Positions 53,001-57,944 of a stretch of DNA of 64,000 nt are shown in pieces. The stretch's first letter is position 1; the number at the start of each line of letters is the position of its first letter. The stretch lies in contig JAOWCC010001501.1 of assembly GCA_030867875.1 (NCBI GenBank), forward strand, positions 17,017,524 through 17,081,523. The letters run 5' to 3'. The translations under genes and the position numbers were made by a program. The stretch is from Actinernus sp. WN-2022. Its lineage: Eukaryota > Cnidaria > Anthozoa > Actiniaria > Actinernidae. The notes beneath the pieces are model-generated. The model did no database searches, was not told where the DNA came from, and saw nothing but the letters and a program-made list of their open reading frames with translations.

Positions 53001-55089
53001 TGTGGCACGCGGTCAAAATGGGGTGAGGACAAAAATGAAGGGAGGGGGAGGGGAAGGGGAAAGGAGGGGAAGAAAGGAGAGCCTGCACGAATGCCATTGT
53101 TTTCGGAGTATTTACCGTTCGTCCACGAACGGAAAATTCCCATTGGCTAGAATGTGACAGGTGTCAAGTTTAACATTAAGCACACACGAAACCGAATCCC
53201 GTGTGACATATGTAGTTACATCGGTCGGGTGTCAAAACTGTTGTTGGTAGCTGGCGTTTGCTTCGAATGGCTTCAGGACTAGGACTACTGCAGCTTTCTC
53301 CAGCTCCACTTTATTTACAAAGTTTTTCACGTAAAAGTACAAATCATTGAGAATTCTAATCTTCCTCCCACAGGGATTACAAACTCGACTCGATAAACCA
53401 GGAGAATTGACAACACGGCTTCCTTCACGTTTGCATTTGGAAGGAATTAAAAGATTATCCTTAGAAATAACTCCAGAACAACCTGGATCAACGCTTGCAA
53501 AGGCGACTAAAATCATCCACGGATGTTTCGACCTCTCTTACTGGTAATTACTTTCTTTGGGGTTTCTTCTTGGTCCACATGCACCATTTGTGTTATGATT
53601 AATACCGCAAAAATTTAGAACGTGGAGCGCTGAACCGGAGCGCTGTCATTTTGAATCGTGTTGACATTAAGCGCGATTTTCATTGGCCATTTTTTTACAC
53701 TTGGAGCGTGACGGGCTGTCAAGCGTGGTCAAGCGTGGTCAAGCGTGGAGGGGCGTAATTCTCAAAACAAAGGCATTCGTGCAGGCTCTCCTTTCTTCCC
53801 CTCCTTTCCCCTTCCCCTCCCCCTCCCTTCATTTTTGTCCTCGCCCCATTTTGACCGCGTGCCACAGGTGACCCAATCTGAAAAGAAACGACCGAAAAAA
53901 ATTACAGGAGAGCCGGCAAGCAGGCTACTTTCTTTCAGTTTGGGCGGGAAACTGGCAGGTCACGCGCATGCGGGTGATGTTTTGCCGCGGTGTGGCCCTC
54001 TTATTGCATTAGTAATCAGCCAATCGGAAAGCTAGAATCTGACCAGTTGTCATATAGGATGTTCATGCGACTTCTTCATCAACTACGTATAAATAGGTTT
54101 TCCTAGGCCTTGGTTTATGGTATTTTCATATATTTTCAGGTTTTGTATAAAGTGCCGTATTTAAACCATTCAAATCGCGTTTCTTTTGTTCATATTTTCA
54201 GAAACCTACTTTAAAAAATAGAACTGCAGTCGCCAACAAGGAGACTCAAACTGAGTCGAATGTGGACGAGAGTTACAGGAAGCGAAATACAAATGAACAA
54301 GAGAGCAACGAGAAAATAACAGAATTAGAAAAGATGACAGAAAAAGCGAGGAAATCTGCTGAGGAGGAAAGTAGAAAAAAAGACGAACACATCAAGAAAC
54401 TTGAAATGCAAGAAAAAGTATTGGAGGAGAACCTGAAATCAGCTACCGTTAGTTTGGAATGCGAACGAGAACGATCGAAACAGTTAGTCGAACAGTTGCA
54501 GATGAAAGAAACCAATGAAATCCTAAAGAATTGTCGTACGAATTCACAGATTTCACAAAAAATGGAAATTCACATCGGAGGGCAGCAAAATAATAATAGG
54601 AATTCATACGACACAATAATAAAAGAACAGACAGGCATTATAAAACAACTGCAGATCAGCATTGAACGGGAAAAGCAGGAGAGGAGAGAACTGATAGACC
54701 AGGTGACTCAAGAGTCGCAGAAAACGAGGGAGAGGGAGCTCCAACACGCCGTCAAAAGAGCAGTGAACAAAGAAAGATTAGAGCGAGAACGCGCGATCGA
54801 GGAAACGGTAAAGAAAACAGTGGAAAAAACGAAACTGGAAAAAGAAAGACAAATACAGAAGGCCTTACAAATTGCCAAAGAGGAAGCGGAGAAATCACTA
54901 CAGGAGGCAGTTGCGTTGGCGAAAAGAAAACAGTGGTGTGCGTATTGTTGTAATGAAGCTTTTTATCCATGTTGTTGGAACACGAGTTATTGTACTGTGG
55001 AGTGTCAGAAGGCACACTGGTGCACGCACAGGTTTCATTGCATGAGATTGGCCTGTAACTGTGGACGAGAGTGTGGGAAAACCTGCTGA
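25774..55089 (+). CDS. ZMYND11: ZMYND11 (BS69) orthologue, complete nine-exon gene (669 aa)
   Basis: ZMYND11 is a nuclear chromatin reader that recognises H3.3 carrying K36 trimethylation and restrains transcription elongation. Coding exons: 25774-26055, 27902-28060, 29336-29425, 30922-31014, 33081-33168, 35545-35600, 36664-36741, 40761-41036, 54202-55089. All junctions are GT-AG and phase-consistent. Domains: N-terminal winged-helix-like region (1-94); PHD with C107, C110, C119, C122, H127, C130, C143, C146; bromodomain-like helices (about 150-256); zinc finger C263, C266, C279, C282; PWWP (283-374); coiled coil (about 395-612); MYND from C620 to C654. It starts at MAKVSVRRYGDP, the position of the human MARLTKRR start. 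It is somewhat longer than the roughly 600-aa human protein because of the coiled coil. Intron 8 spans 13.2 kb and is filled with mobile elements. Confidence 0.96.
26056..27901. other. ZMYND11 intron 1
   Basis: About 1.85 kb of AT-rich intron. No exon, RNA or bounded repeat is recognised. The frames at 26385-26729 and 26432-26644 show no domain. Confidence 0.5.
27902..28060 (+). CDS. ZMYND11: ZMYND11 coding exon 2, PHD finger
   Basis: Residues 95-147. WYCWECHMPGEVILCDHC, then RVFHRRC and KWKCPSCQ, give a complete C4HC3 PHD finger. Vertebrate ZMYND11 reads WYCFECHLPGEVLICDLC at the same place. The donor is GTATAT at 28061. Confidence 0.96.
28061..29335. other. ZMYND11 intron 2, with a small dispersed repeat
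   Basis: AT-rich intron. A perfect hairpin AAAATATGCCC / GGGCATATTTT lies at 28421-28450. From about 28498 to 28690 the phrase CCCCTGAAGAAAT(T/C) recurs four to five times at uneven spacing. Confidence 0.5.
29336..29425 (+). CDS. ZMYND11: ZMYND11 coding exon 3
   Basis: Residues 148-177, PPKVPALMASKSLDELAKML then TFTLERMKEK. It aligns with the human segment ending in YLRFIVSRMKERA, the first bromodomain helix. The donor is GTATAG at 29426. Confidence 0.9.
29426..30921. other. ZMYND11 intron 3, with a MITE relic
   Basis: Contains at about 29650-29828 a diverged copy of the foldback MITE seen at 64-229. The phrase GATTCATCTT(G/A)TGA(T/C)GTCAC recurs at 30478 and 30549. No other feature is seen. 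Confidence 0.5.
30922..31014 (+). CDS. ZMYND11: ZMYND11 coding exon 4, bromodomain part
   Basis: Residues 178-208, AKDFLKPFDLNEYEDYLEFI then FKPVDLSLLEK. The YEDYLEFIFKPVDLS stretch fits the bromodomain ZA-loop region, where human has RRLVHSAVDVPTIQEK. The donor is GTGAGT at 31015. Confidence 0.93.
31015..33080. other. ZMYND11 intron 4, with foldback and low-complexity repeat
   Basis: A foldback lies at about 31140-31405 (TCAAACTTTCGAAGTTTGA and its partner CTTCAAACTTTGAAAGTTTG). A minisatellite on GAAACCTAAGACCTA spans about 31428-31485. A long purine-biased stretch with degenerate GAACTGA repeats spans about 31560-32120. The 138-codon minus-strand frame over that stretch is low-complexity and not a gene. 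Confidence 0.6.
33081..33168 (+). CDS. ZMYND11: ZMYND11 coding exon 5, bromodomain part
   Basis: Codes RVGKKQYKTAKEFREEAQWI then LHNAIIYFG plus one base. It matches human [20 protein letters not shown] then TVIFYG. The usual acetyl-lysine-binding Asn that follows the tyrosine in bromodomains is not present, as in human ZMYND11. The donor is GTAAAT at 33169. Confidence 0.93.
33287..34350. mobile_element. 1.06-kb TIR element carrying an ORF1-like pseudogene
   Basis: The left end is CCGGG, a G run and CTCCCATACTGAAGTGACA. The right end is its complement TGTCACTTCAGTATGGGAG followed by CTCCCGG. Sixteen bases match perfectly. The G-rich end resembles the hAT-like element at 4888-5290, but no clear target duplication is visible. 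The interior holds the broken coding region at 33670-34195 and lies in ZMYND11 intron 5. Confidence 0.65.
33670..34195 (+). pseudogene. LINE ORF1-like (coiled coil plus nucleic-acid-binding) relic
   Basis: A first frame reads MALAVETFKTMWESKLLPSI, then a coiled-coil-like EIGLEMSQIKDNLKIL. A second part from about 34020 reads DEIQQYQRRDNALK and, after a frameshift near 34064, EITGIPVLPVDEPRNIIIEL then GVNINEEHILIAHRLPD. The RRDNLEI.GIP and I..AHRLP motifs are typical of ORF1/transposase-22-like proteins of cnidarian retroelements. Stops and the frameshift show it is a pseudogene. Confidence 0.6.
34351..35229. other. ZMYND11 intron 5, part downstream of the TIR element
   Basis: AT-rich intron with no feature that I can support. 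GTTTCAACA and CAACATG phrases recur around 34420-34530. Confidence 0.35.
35230..35405 (-). repeat. tRNA-derived SINE, minus strand
   Basis: Read on the minus strand from 35405: GGTGGCGCAGTGGATAAGCG (A-box), CGCTTCGCCTCTCACC, then CAGGTTCAATTCCCGG (B-box), then a body ending in GGGTGCTCCGGTTTTTCTCC. It shares the head and tail with the + strand SINE at 19604-19930. It lies in ZMYND11 intron 5. Confidence 0.8.
35545..35600 (+). CDS. ZMYND11: ZMYND11 coding exon 6
   Basis: With the split codon from exon 5 it reads DDTEMTDLAEAIMEDCDGE. It corresponds to human [20 protein letters not shown], the last bromodomain helix. The acceptor is CTCTTAG and the donor GTAATT at 35601. Confidence 0.9.
35601..36663. 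other. ZMYND11 intron 6
   Basis: Holds the 166-bp MITE at 36367-36532 and a short (TATG)n run near 36550. A foldback-like pair (AACGCGTTATCTATTAACCC near 35858 and GGGTTAATGTATAACGCGTT near 35989) suggests another small MITE at about 35790-36060. Confidence 0.5.
36367..36532. mobile_element. 166-bp MITE with perfect 9-bp target duplication
   Basis: TGCTACTCT at 36358-36366 and 36533-36541 flanks the element exactly. The ends are TAGCCTGCTTGCCGG and GCAGGCTA. The two halves are near-perfect inverted copies (GGTCAAAATGGGGCGAGGAC and its complement). It shares its ends and subterminal sequence with the larger element at 52940-53927. A 9-bp duplication suggests the Mutator (MULE) superfamily. 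Confidence 0.85.
36664..36741 (+). CDS. ZMYND11: ZMYND11 coding exon 7, zinc finger before PWWP
   Basis: Residues 257-282, LEEMIRCPDCYIMSNVRSQN then WFCKPC. C-x2-C plus C-x2-C matches human [20 protein letters not shown]. The donor is GTAAGT at 36742. Confidence 0.95.
36780..37895 (+). mobile_element. LINE 3' relic interrupted by a palindromic MITE
   Basis: Frames at 36803-37123 and 36985-37269 give FDYCSIVW, QLQRLQNRATRIVTRADYS and RNLKLTF blocks. SYRGTVAWDELSNDVREL follows to about 37340. These are the C-terminal region of CR1/L2-type LINEs. The 3' UTR resumes after the MITE and ends near 37870-37895 with TATAAATAAAGATAATTGAT. It lies in ZMYND11 intron 7. Confidence 0.75.
37391..37641. mobile_element. 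251-bp palindromic MITE
   Basis: ACTCTTCTTAATATTTATGC at 37391 and its exact complement ending at 37641 are the ends. The arms continue with CGAAAACGAGGCTATCCCCG and its complement over about 60 bp. It sits in the 3' part of the LINE relic. No clear target duplication is seen. Confidence 0.8.
38084..38950. mobile_element. 867-bp TIR element with perfect 9-bp target duplication
   Basis: AGTTAAAGG at 38075-38083 and 38951-38959 flanks the element. The ends TAGCCTGAATTTCAGCCGTC and its complement lead into arms of about 85 bp that stay nearly identical through GACGTCTGAATCCAATAGCC. The 9-bp duplication fits MULE-type transposition. The interior is unrelated to the arms and carries the exon-like frame at 38495-38646. 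A solitary end of this type (CGGCTGAAATTCAGGCTA) also lies at about 50373. Confidence 0.85.
38495..38646 (+). CDS. exon-like open frame inside the 867-bp TIR element
   Basis: An ATG at 38495 opens MNGEFSKKYEDSFTGKNKFL, EESSDILYHCECEQIIDCQ, then CTCLQ. It is followed by a consensus-like donor, CAG|GTTAGT, at 38654-38662 depending on frame (the coding part ends near 38655). The frame stays open to 38800 without use of the donor. I do not recognise the protein. The composition looks coding and differs from the TIR arms, so it may be a captured host exon. It could also be chance. Confidence 0.35.
38955..39045 (-). repeat. tRNA-like SINE head, minus strand
   Basis: Read on the minus strand, CCTGGTTAGCTCAGTGGTTA then AACTCCGGTCTG repeats the head of the SINE at 8518-8770. 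The B-box region is degraded. Confidence 0.55.
39240..39310. repeat. (ATTGT)n simple repeat
   Basis: Degenerate repeats of TATTG and TATTGTATTCTATTG over about 70 bases, flanked by the partner phrases CGTCCTACA/TGTAGGACG (39215 and 39325). Confidence 0.7.
39662..40197. mobile_element. 536-bp TTAA-flanked foldback MITE, copy 1
   Basis: TTAA at 39658-39661 and 40198-40201. The ends GAACCTTCGTGCAATTTTCA and TGAAAATCGCACGAAGGTTC are inverted partners. The arms continue through AAAAGTTTTGAGTACTTCT and CCTGGGTCGATTCCCGAGG. It is the same family as 41505-42043. It lies in ZMYND11 intron 7. Confidence 0.85.
40430..40676. mobile_element. 247-bp MITE with AGGCCTTTTG ends
   Basis: The left end AGGCCTTTTGCAGGAAACA and right end CACGTGATTGCATCCC...AAAAGGCC are partly inverted. 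The same sequence flanks the Penelope-like pair at 59791-59903 and 63053-63180, showing the family is dispersed. Confidence 0.6.
40761..41036 (+). CDS. ZMYND11: ZMYND11 coding exon 8, PWWP domain
   Basis: Residues 283-374. HDLVWAKMTGEPPWPAKLLA, then ALVRFFGSAHQRAWV, matches the human PWWP domain (HELVWAKMKGFGFWPAKV, VRFFGHHHQRAW). W299 and F317/F318 of the methyl-lysine cage are present, but the position equivalent to the first cage aromatic is E296. The end is EMDKYQQQLRQLYPENKQQKE. The donor GTATGT follows at 41037. Confidence 0.95.
41037..41504. other. ZMYND11 intron 8, first part
   Basis: Contains an inverted repeat at about 41080-41290: GAGCAGATTTCGTATGAGTG and its partner CACTCATACGAAATCCGCTC. 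A small MITE of about 215 bp is likely. Confidence 0.5.
41505..42043. mobile_element. 539-bp TTAA-flanked foldback MITE, copy 2
   Basis: TTAA at 41501-41504 and 42044-42047. The ends AGTACACCTAACCAC and GGGGTTAGGTGCACT are inverted partners. The arms share GGTTTTGAGTACTTCTGCGA and AAAAGTCTGGGTCGATT with their complements. It is the same family as 39662-40197 and is inserted at the edge of the LINE relic that follows. Confidence 0.85.
42048..42840 (-). mobile_element. older LINE relic, region between endonuclease and RT core
   Basis: On the minus strand the frame reads SRYNLPWFSRSLRRQTRAKQ, RLYNTAKKSGNPAHWNEFR, then KDSGPDEIHPWFLKE and LVPSKWKHANVCGVFK. These are the linker and the first RT motifs of a CR1/jockey-like LINE. 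Upstream coding continues to about 42840 with stops. The matching endonuclease part is at 47255-47600, so the element was split by the insertion between them. Its downstream RT core is missing. Confidence 0.8.
42985..45985 (-). mobile_element. 5'-truncated LINE inserted in the foldback's left arm
   Basis: On the minus strand the element begins inside the endonuclease tail (SCFTYNGASVVDY) at about 45970. It covers the whole RT and C-terminal zinc region and ends in an (ATT)n tail at 42985-43003. The target sequence CATGC..CTTCACT seen intact at 47165-47180 is found on both sides of it in diverged form, as expected for a target duplication. Confidence 0.8.
43121..46060 (-). CDS. 979-residue open frame: non-LTR retrotransposon reverse transcriptase
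   Basis: An uninterrupted frame. Residues 1-30 (MSFSVREIIQKCRKF...) come from the foldback arm, not the LINE, so the start is accidental. About 31-80 are the tail of an APE-type endonuclease, with FSHHS where FSDHS is usual. The RT core has DKADPGNYRGICIGSCLGK, FVDFRKAYDSV (motif A), GVKQGCNLSP and LLYADDLVLLS with Y555-A-D-D558. The C-terminal CTLCNSNEIGDEYHILMSC is the zinc knuckle common in these LINEs. The RT gene looks intact, but the element lacks ORF1 and most of the nuclease, so it cannot move by itself. It lies antisense in ZMYND11 intron 8. Confidence 0.9.
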   Translation of the reverse strand: MSFSVREIIQKCRKFSTLSPKPCQVSLYRPPSPSCFTYNGASVVDYAIVSHYLFSLITHFSVSTVTEFSHHSFLSFAMKTKIPEGYVSQLELTPHPMAFRWNENLKEALHDAISSENVLNDMEGVFSSLSVSSVDVDVDSTIGNFTGVILNAAKKVIPFRRKRAGNFKTRTVQKQRWFDKSCHDLKKELRNVAKLLSKYPNDPFLRHKFFATKKEYKKLTKKLKRKFHSDLLDKIKDAADSNPKEFWNLVNSIKSNNTAGGTSNVSPVEWFNYFCNLNKVNFSSENTSSEARIVKDYNFWAVKSDEILDEPVTLEEICELSKKLKNKKASDSLTNEIIKISIGVLGPYFVKLFNIVLSCGVFPRVWSEGLIVPLHKSGDKADPGNYRGICIGSCLGKFFTLILNSRLNSFLNENHILNKYQIGFRHGFRTSDHLLVLKTLIDYYKSKRNPLFACFVDFRKAYDSVWREGLFFKLIRYGCSRKFVGILLSMYSSVKSAVKLEQGITPYFQSFVGVKQGCNLSPTLFNIFINDIPSIFSSSCDPVRLGDSRLNCLLYADDLVLLSESESGLQNCLRKLKAYSRKWKLKVNLKKSKVLIFGTQSQRRLYATSKWFFGDDQLECVDEYMYLGLTFHFSGNFKIAMKSLYNKALRAYHGMMRNLSNVENVPVKVLLKLFSSLVSPVLLYGCEIWGVNLLGRIPSFGVFKSKIFKVINDMEKLQLKFLKRILGVHSKTTNLAVYGELGRVPLIVQVSTLVAKFWFRIKDASYQNTLVGLAARVCICSNQQSVVFTNYLLRMCELKSLHEFNVSNKQLPNLGRYLKTKLYNLFSLYWREHTQQSRSGGKLRTLSKVKINFGFERYLTDANVKCRQAVTRLRLSAHRLPVESGRYSNIQYDDRKCTLCNSNEIGDEYHILMSCVHGKIEQVRSLFMNDLYNINSSFAMLDPKELFLYIFSMHDDSIVKLVLRYCKEVLDLFNNCNNT
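47255..47600 (-). mobile_element. older LINE relic, endonuclease part
   Basis: On the minus strand it encodes NNVILAGDFNAPGINW and, further on with stops, ISDHDIVLFTVKLSCKKKGN. GDFN and SDH are catalytic motifs of APE-type LINE endonucleases. It joins the relic at 42048-42840 once the inserted foldback is removed. Confidence 0.7.
47631..48437. mobile_element. 807-bp foldback element with arms of about 310 bp
   Basis: AGTGCTACTGAAGCGAAATT at 47631 and its complement ending at 48437, with TTA on each side. The arms match almost base for base through AAAGTCCTTTCGAAAAGAGG, GATATTAAGGTTTTTGGAAT and TACGTGTGCAAAGT complements. The loop is about 150 bp. A TTA duplication fits Harbinger-type elements. 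Confidence 0.8.
48438..49105. other. ZMYND11 intron 8, gene-free part
   Basis: No gene, RNA gene or repeat boundary was recognised. A phrase GATGACATCACACGATGACG near 48890 is a short local repeat. Confidence 0.3.
49110..49600. mobile_element. 491-bp TTAA-flanked foldback MITE
   Basis: TTAA at 49106-49109 and 49601-49604. The left end AGGAGAACTAAACCCTAAAA and right end TTTTAGGGTTGAGTTCCCCT are inverted partners. The arms include ATCAACCCAACGTCTTTACA. It is the same family as 15610-16051. Confidence 0.85.
49605..51676. other. ZMYND11 intron 8, gene-free part
   Basis: About 2 kb with no gene that I recognise. A lone MULE-like end, CGGCTGAAATTCAGGCTA, lies at about 50373-50390. The open frames on either strand are short and lack domains. 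Confidence 0.35.
51677..52069 (+). mobile_element. LINE C-terminal relic
   Basis: The frame reads KKDVKHRIALTKLRISNHEL, QIERGRYERPYKPFNETVC, then PLCKAEVEDERHFIIKC. The R..LTKLRIS.H.L.IE.GRY pattern and C-x2-C...H-x4-C knuckle are the C-terminus of the same broad LINE type as the 979-residue frame. Only this last part is present. Confidence 0.75.
52131..52205 (-). repeat. tRNA-like sequence, probable SINE head
   Basis: On the minus strand, TAGTAGAGTAGTGGACAAGA (A-box-like) is followed at tRNA-like spacing by GTGGTTCGAACTCCAGTGG (B-box). The acceptor and anticodon arms do not pair well enough for a functional tRNA call. Confidence 0.5.
52358..52503. mobile_element. 146-bp palindromic MITE
   Basis: ATGTCAAACAC at 52358 pairs with GTGTTTGACAT ending at 52503. 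The arms continue with GTCTTTCATCAGGGG and CCAAATATT and their complements. The centre is a short hairpin, CCGAGGCTACGCCTCTCGG in approximate form. Confidence 0.75.
52504..52939. other. ZMYND11 intron 8, gene-free part
   Basis: Nothing recognised except a 15-base C run near 52777 followed by GGGTCGGGG. Confidence 0.35.
52940..53927. mobile_element. 988-bp TIR element with 9-bp duplication carrying a foreign exon (Pack-MULE-like)
   Basis: CTTTCTTTC at 52931-52939 and 53928-53936 is a perfect 9-bp duplication. The ends TAGCCTGCTTGCCGGCTC and its complement open into arms of about 170 bp that match through CAAAACAATGGCATTCGTGC-type sequence. The ends are the same as in the 166-bp MITE at 36367-36532. 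Between the arms is the zinc-knuckle-like exon on the minus strand. MULEs make 9-bp duplications, and those carrying gene fragments are called Pack-MULEs. Confidence 0.8.
53319..53545 (-). pseudogene. zinc-knuckle (ZAD-like) exon fragment captured in the TIR element
   Basis: On the minus strand one frame gives VDDFSRLCKR near 53545. The next frame gives GVISKDNLLIPSKCKREGSR, then SPGLSSRVCNPCGRKIR and ILNDLYFYVKNF, followed by the donor GTAAAT at 53318. The pairing of an early ..LC.. with a later VCNPCGRKIR resembles a ZAD-like first exon known to me from anthozoan gene families; that likeness is from memory and not verified. The apparent frameshift near 53505 suggests it is not functional. 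It is transcribed, if at all, antisense to ZMYND11. Confidence 0.45.
53937..54201. other. end of ZMYND11 intron 8
   Basis: Contains the phrase TTTTGCCGCGGTGTG (about 53981), also found in the foldback at 56700-57360. A pyrimidine-rich tract (CGTTTCTTTTGTTCATATTTTC) precedes the acceptor AG at 54200-54201. Confidence 0.5.
54202..55089 (+). CDS. ZMYND11: ZMYND11 coding exon 9, coiled coil and MYND finger
   Basis: Residues 375-669 and the stop. It opens KPTLKNRTAVANKETQTESN, where T389-Q390-T391 resembles a dynein light chain (LC8) TQT motif. Human ZMYND11 has STQT at the same place. About 395-612 is a charged coiled coil. The MYND finger reads WCAYCCNEAFYPCCWNTSYC then TVECQKAHWCTHRFHC, nearly the human WC.NC...A.Y.CCWNTSYC. 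The phase 0 start joins exon 8 directly. The extra Cys-rich tail CNCGRECGKTC follows the finger. Confidence 0.96.
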   Translation, partial: KPTLKNRTAVANKETQTESNVDESYRKRNTNEQESNEKITELEKMTEKARKSAEEESRKKDEHIKKLEMQEKVLEENLKSATVSLECERERSKQLVEQLQMKETNEILKNCRTNSQISQKMEIHIGGQQNNNRNSYDTIIKEQTGIIKQLQISIEREKQERRELIDQVTQESQKTRERELQHAVKRAVNKERLERERAIEETVKKTVEKTKLEKERQIQKALQIAKEEAEKSLQEAVALAKRKQWCAYCCNEAFYPCCWNTSYCTVECQKAHWCTHRFHCMRLACNCGRECGKTC

Positions 55090-56699
55090 AATTTGCTACG
55101 TTTTCACAAGTATCAAAACTATTTTGCCGTCTGAGGTCCCGTCTTCATGGAGAATGGTAACTCAATTCCGAGTCCTGATTTGCCTTCCAACATATCACTT
55201 TGGGGGGTAGGTGGGAATGGACCTGATTGGGCTGTTCTATGCCGGTAACACAGCTAAGGTATCTGAAATGTCAAACACCCAATTTAAGTTTTAAGTTGCA
55301 GCTGAAGTAAAAATCTCCGCTCAGTTATAGATCGCAGGTATGACAATCACGAAGGTTTAGACCCATGTACACAGGCGATTTGAAGCGATGTCAAATTGAT
55401 TTGAATTTCAAATCGCCGGTCGTTTTGCACGGGCGATTTGAAATTGTGGCTCAAATCGTTTTGGTCAATCCTTGCTGACGTCAGTGTTTACATTTGTGCC
55501 TCATTAGGATAAATTAAACTTCAAGCTACAAACAAACAGACTACATCAGTTGAAAGCCAATTTTAAACTTAGTAATCACCGAAAATTTGAGATTGATATG
55601 TTAAATATTTACGGAGAAATTAGCTTTTCAAAACTGTAAAATGGGCTGGGTGGCAAGAATTGCTGACAGCCATACATTCTTTGTAAATTTTGAATTTTTT
55701 AAACTCTCATTACTCAAAATATATTTATCATATCACTCGCAAATTTTCGGTGACTATCAAGTGTGACAATCTCTTTCGATTCAGTATGTATTTACGTCGC
55801 TTGAAGTTTGACGTATACTAATGAGGAAAAAACGTACACAAAGATTCGCCTGTTACAAACTTCCTAACGGGCTTCAGGTGAGCTCCTTGGCCACAGGGGG
55901 GGGGGGGGGGGGGGGGGGGGGTTTTCTATTGTTGGGTAGACCAATACTGTCGCTCGTTTCGAGAAGTTCCACCCGACCCAAAATAACACCACGAGATTGA
56001 AGAAAACTCGGAACACTGGCTTCCATAACTCCATGACGATTGGGCCTTATTAGTTGATATTGTAATTAACTTGAAATCGCTCGATAGTAATAACACTAAT
56101 GAATAATAGTTATTGCAGTCGTGTCAGCAAACTGCAGTGTCAGCGGTTATTACCCATAGGCCTCGCTTTGATGTGGTAAAGCGGCGCCTTTTAACAGAAA
56201 GAGAATCTAAACACAATACAGTTTTTTGAGATAATCTAACACAATACAGAATCGTAAGATTCCCCCATCCCTGGTGAAAATTGTCGGCCCGGGGGTCTAC
56301 CCCTGGGGAAGCCGCTGATAAGTGCATTACAGTGTTGTAGTAAACTCTTCACGCATACGAAATCTGCTTATCAACTTTATTCTAGGATTTGAATCCCATT
56401 CCTATACAAGAAAATATCGTTACCGTTTATCACGTTTTTTACCCCAAGATTTGTTCAGTTCTGATTCATACAATCTTTTTTCAGTCAGACACAAGGCTCG
56501 TACTATATTATGTATGCAATAAGTTTGAGACCGCTTTAGATTTGGGTTATCGTGTATTTTGATTGGTGAGCGGTTGATAAAGCAAAAGTAAGACAACTCG
56601 TAGTGAGTGGCTGTAAGGAAAGATAATGTCGTGGATTACTATTTCTGCTCTACCCTACGAGCAGAGCCTTCAACTCCACGAAAGCCGAGAAAAAAAGAT
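55090..56699. other. ZMYND11 3' UTR and downstream, gene-free
   Basis: The first few hundred bases should be 3' UTR; no clear AATAAA is visible close to the stop. Near 55375-55460 the phrase GCGATTTGAA recurs in direct and inverted form, probably a small MITE. A G run of about 25 lies at 55896-55920. No gene is recognised. Confidence 0.4.
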
Positions 56700-57362
56700 G
56701 GCATAGCCTGCGAATACAGCCGTCTCCATCGGGAGTCCCAATCAAAACGCATTCCCCGAGAGACGTCTGCGATTCATGGGCAAAAATTCCATACTGACGA
56801 TGTTGTGCGGCTAGGATCTGGGCGCGTCATTTGAGTGCATCAGATATGATACTTAGGCCACACCGCGGCAAAACGTCATGCGCATGCGTATTTGCTATAT
56901 CTTGTCGGCGCGCGGCCGCCCCCAGTTTCCCGCGAAAACTGAAATGAACCAACAGGCAAATGCCGTGATTTTAAAATTTCTGCTTAAAAGTACCATTTGT
57001 GAACTGTTTTGTCAAAAAATAAGAAAACTACTTAAAAGCTAAGCCTAAGACTTTCACAGGTTGAAGTTTTCTTAATTTGTGATTCACTGTGAGTTTACTA
57101 AGTTATAAAATTATTTACTAAAAAAGTTGAAACCCTCGGTAATTTGTATTTGATAGCAGAGCCTTCGTTATTTTGGCCAGCGGAGCATACCGTTTTGCCG
57201 CGGTGTGTACTTTGCCGCGGTGCATACTAGCCAATGAAATGACGCGACCAGTTCCTGGCTGCATAAACGTCATCAGTATGAAATTGTTGGCCTCGAATCG
57301 CAGACATCGGGGGATACGTTTTGATTGTGGTTCCCGATGCGAGACGGCTGTATACGGCAGCA
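56700..57362. mobile_element. foldback TIR element of about 660 bp
   Basis: The left arm TAGCCTGCGAATACAGCCGT with CCCAATCAAAACG and GAGAGACGTCTGCGATTC (56704-56780) is inverted at about 57288-57360. GCGCGTCATTTGAGTGCAT pairs near 57230. TTTGCCGCGGTG phrases occur in the right half. The left end begins TAGCCTG, as in the two MULE-like families, but no target duplication is clear. Confidence 0.65.
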
Positions 57363-57935
57363 TTCGTGTTTTCGCCCAAGATTCTGGGCTTCACAAACCT
57401 GTTAAAACCGGTTTATCAGCGCGCAGCTAATCTGTTTTAAGCTGATGACCAAACCTGAGCCTGCAGACCCTTTTTTTCCTCTCGCTTTTCGTTGCAATTA
57501 ATTAGCAAAAAAGTATGAAATACATACTGCCGTTCGCACGGTATGACCAAGGAAACAACATTAACCGTACTGAGTCACCGATTTCAAACTTGAATAACTG
57601 TCTCATGCAAGAACACATGCCATGCCACAAATTGTACAAATGTTTAGATTTGTCGATGAAAGATACAGAGAAATGTAATTATGAGACAAAAGCAGTATCT
57701 CTGCAACCAAGTTGCTCTTCTCAAAATGAATACCTCTATATGCGTCGCGTGACTCAGTGTGATTACAAATCGGCTTCAAATGCTTGTAAATAGCTAAATA
57801 CGATGTTAAGTTTCTTGGTCATGCTTGTCGAACTTGTTTCGTTCTTGTAGAACTAATGCCACTCTTGGAACTGCATTGGTGCTTGTTGGAATAGTTGCAT
57901 TCTATATAGTTGAACTAGTTTCATTCTTGTTGTAC
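57363..57935. other. gene-free stretch
   Basis: AAACCGGTTTATCAGCGCGC (about 57405) repeats in inverted form the phrase at about 39548. The 92-codon frame at 57515-57793 is Cys-rich but not recognised, and I do not call it a gene. Confidence 0.35.
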
Positions 57936-57944
57936 TAATTTGTT

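Noticed and set aside
53374..53543. Plus-strand open segment (after CCCACAG, ending before GTAATT) as a ZMYND11 exon
   Set aside because: It would end in phase 2, and joining to the phase 0 exon at 54202 gives an immediate stop. Exon 8 joins 54202 directly in phase. The segment lies inside a TIR element, and the minus strand reads as a zinc-knuckle exon.
57515..57793. 92-codon Cys-rich frame as a small secreted protein
   Set aside because: There is no signal peptide and no regular cysteine framework, and its surroundings are repeat-derived; not enough support.
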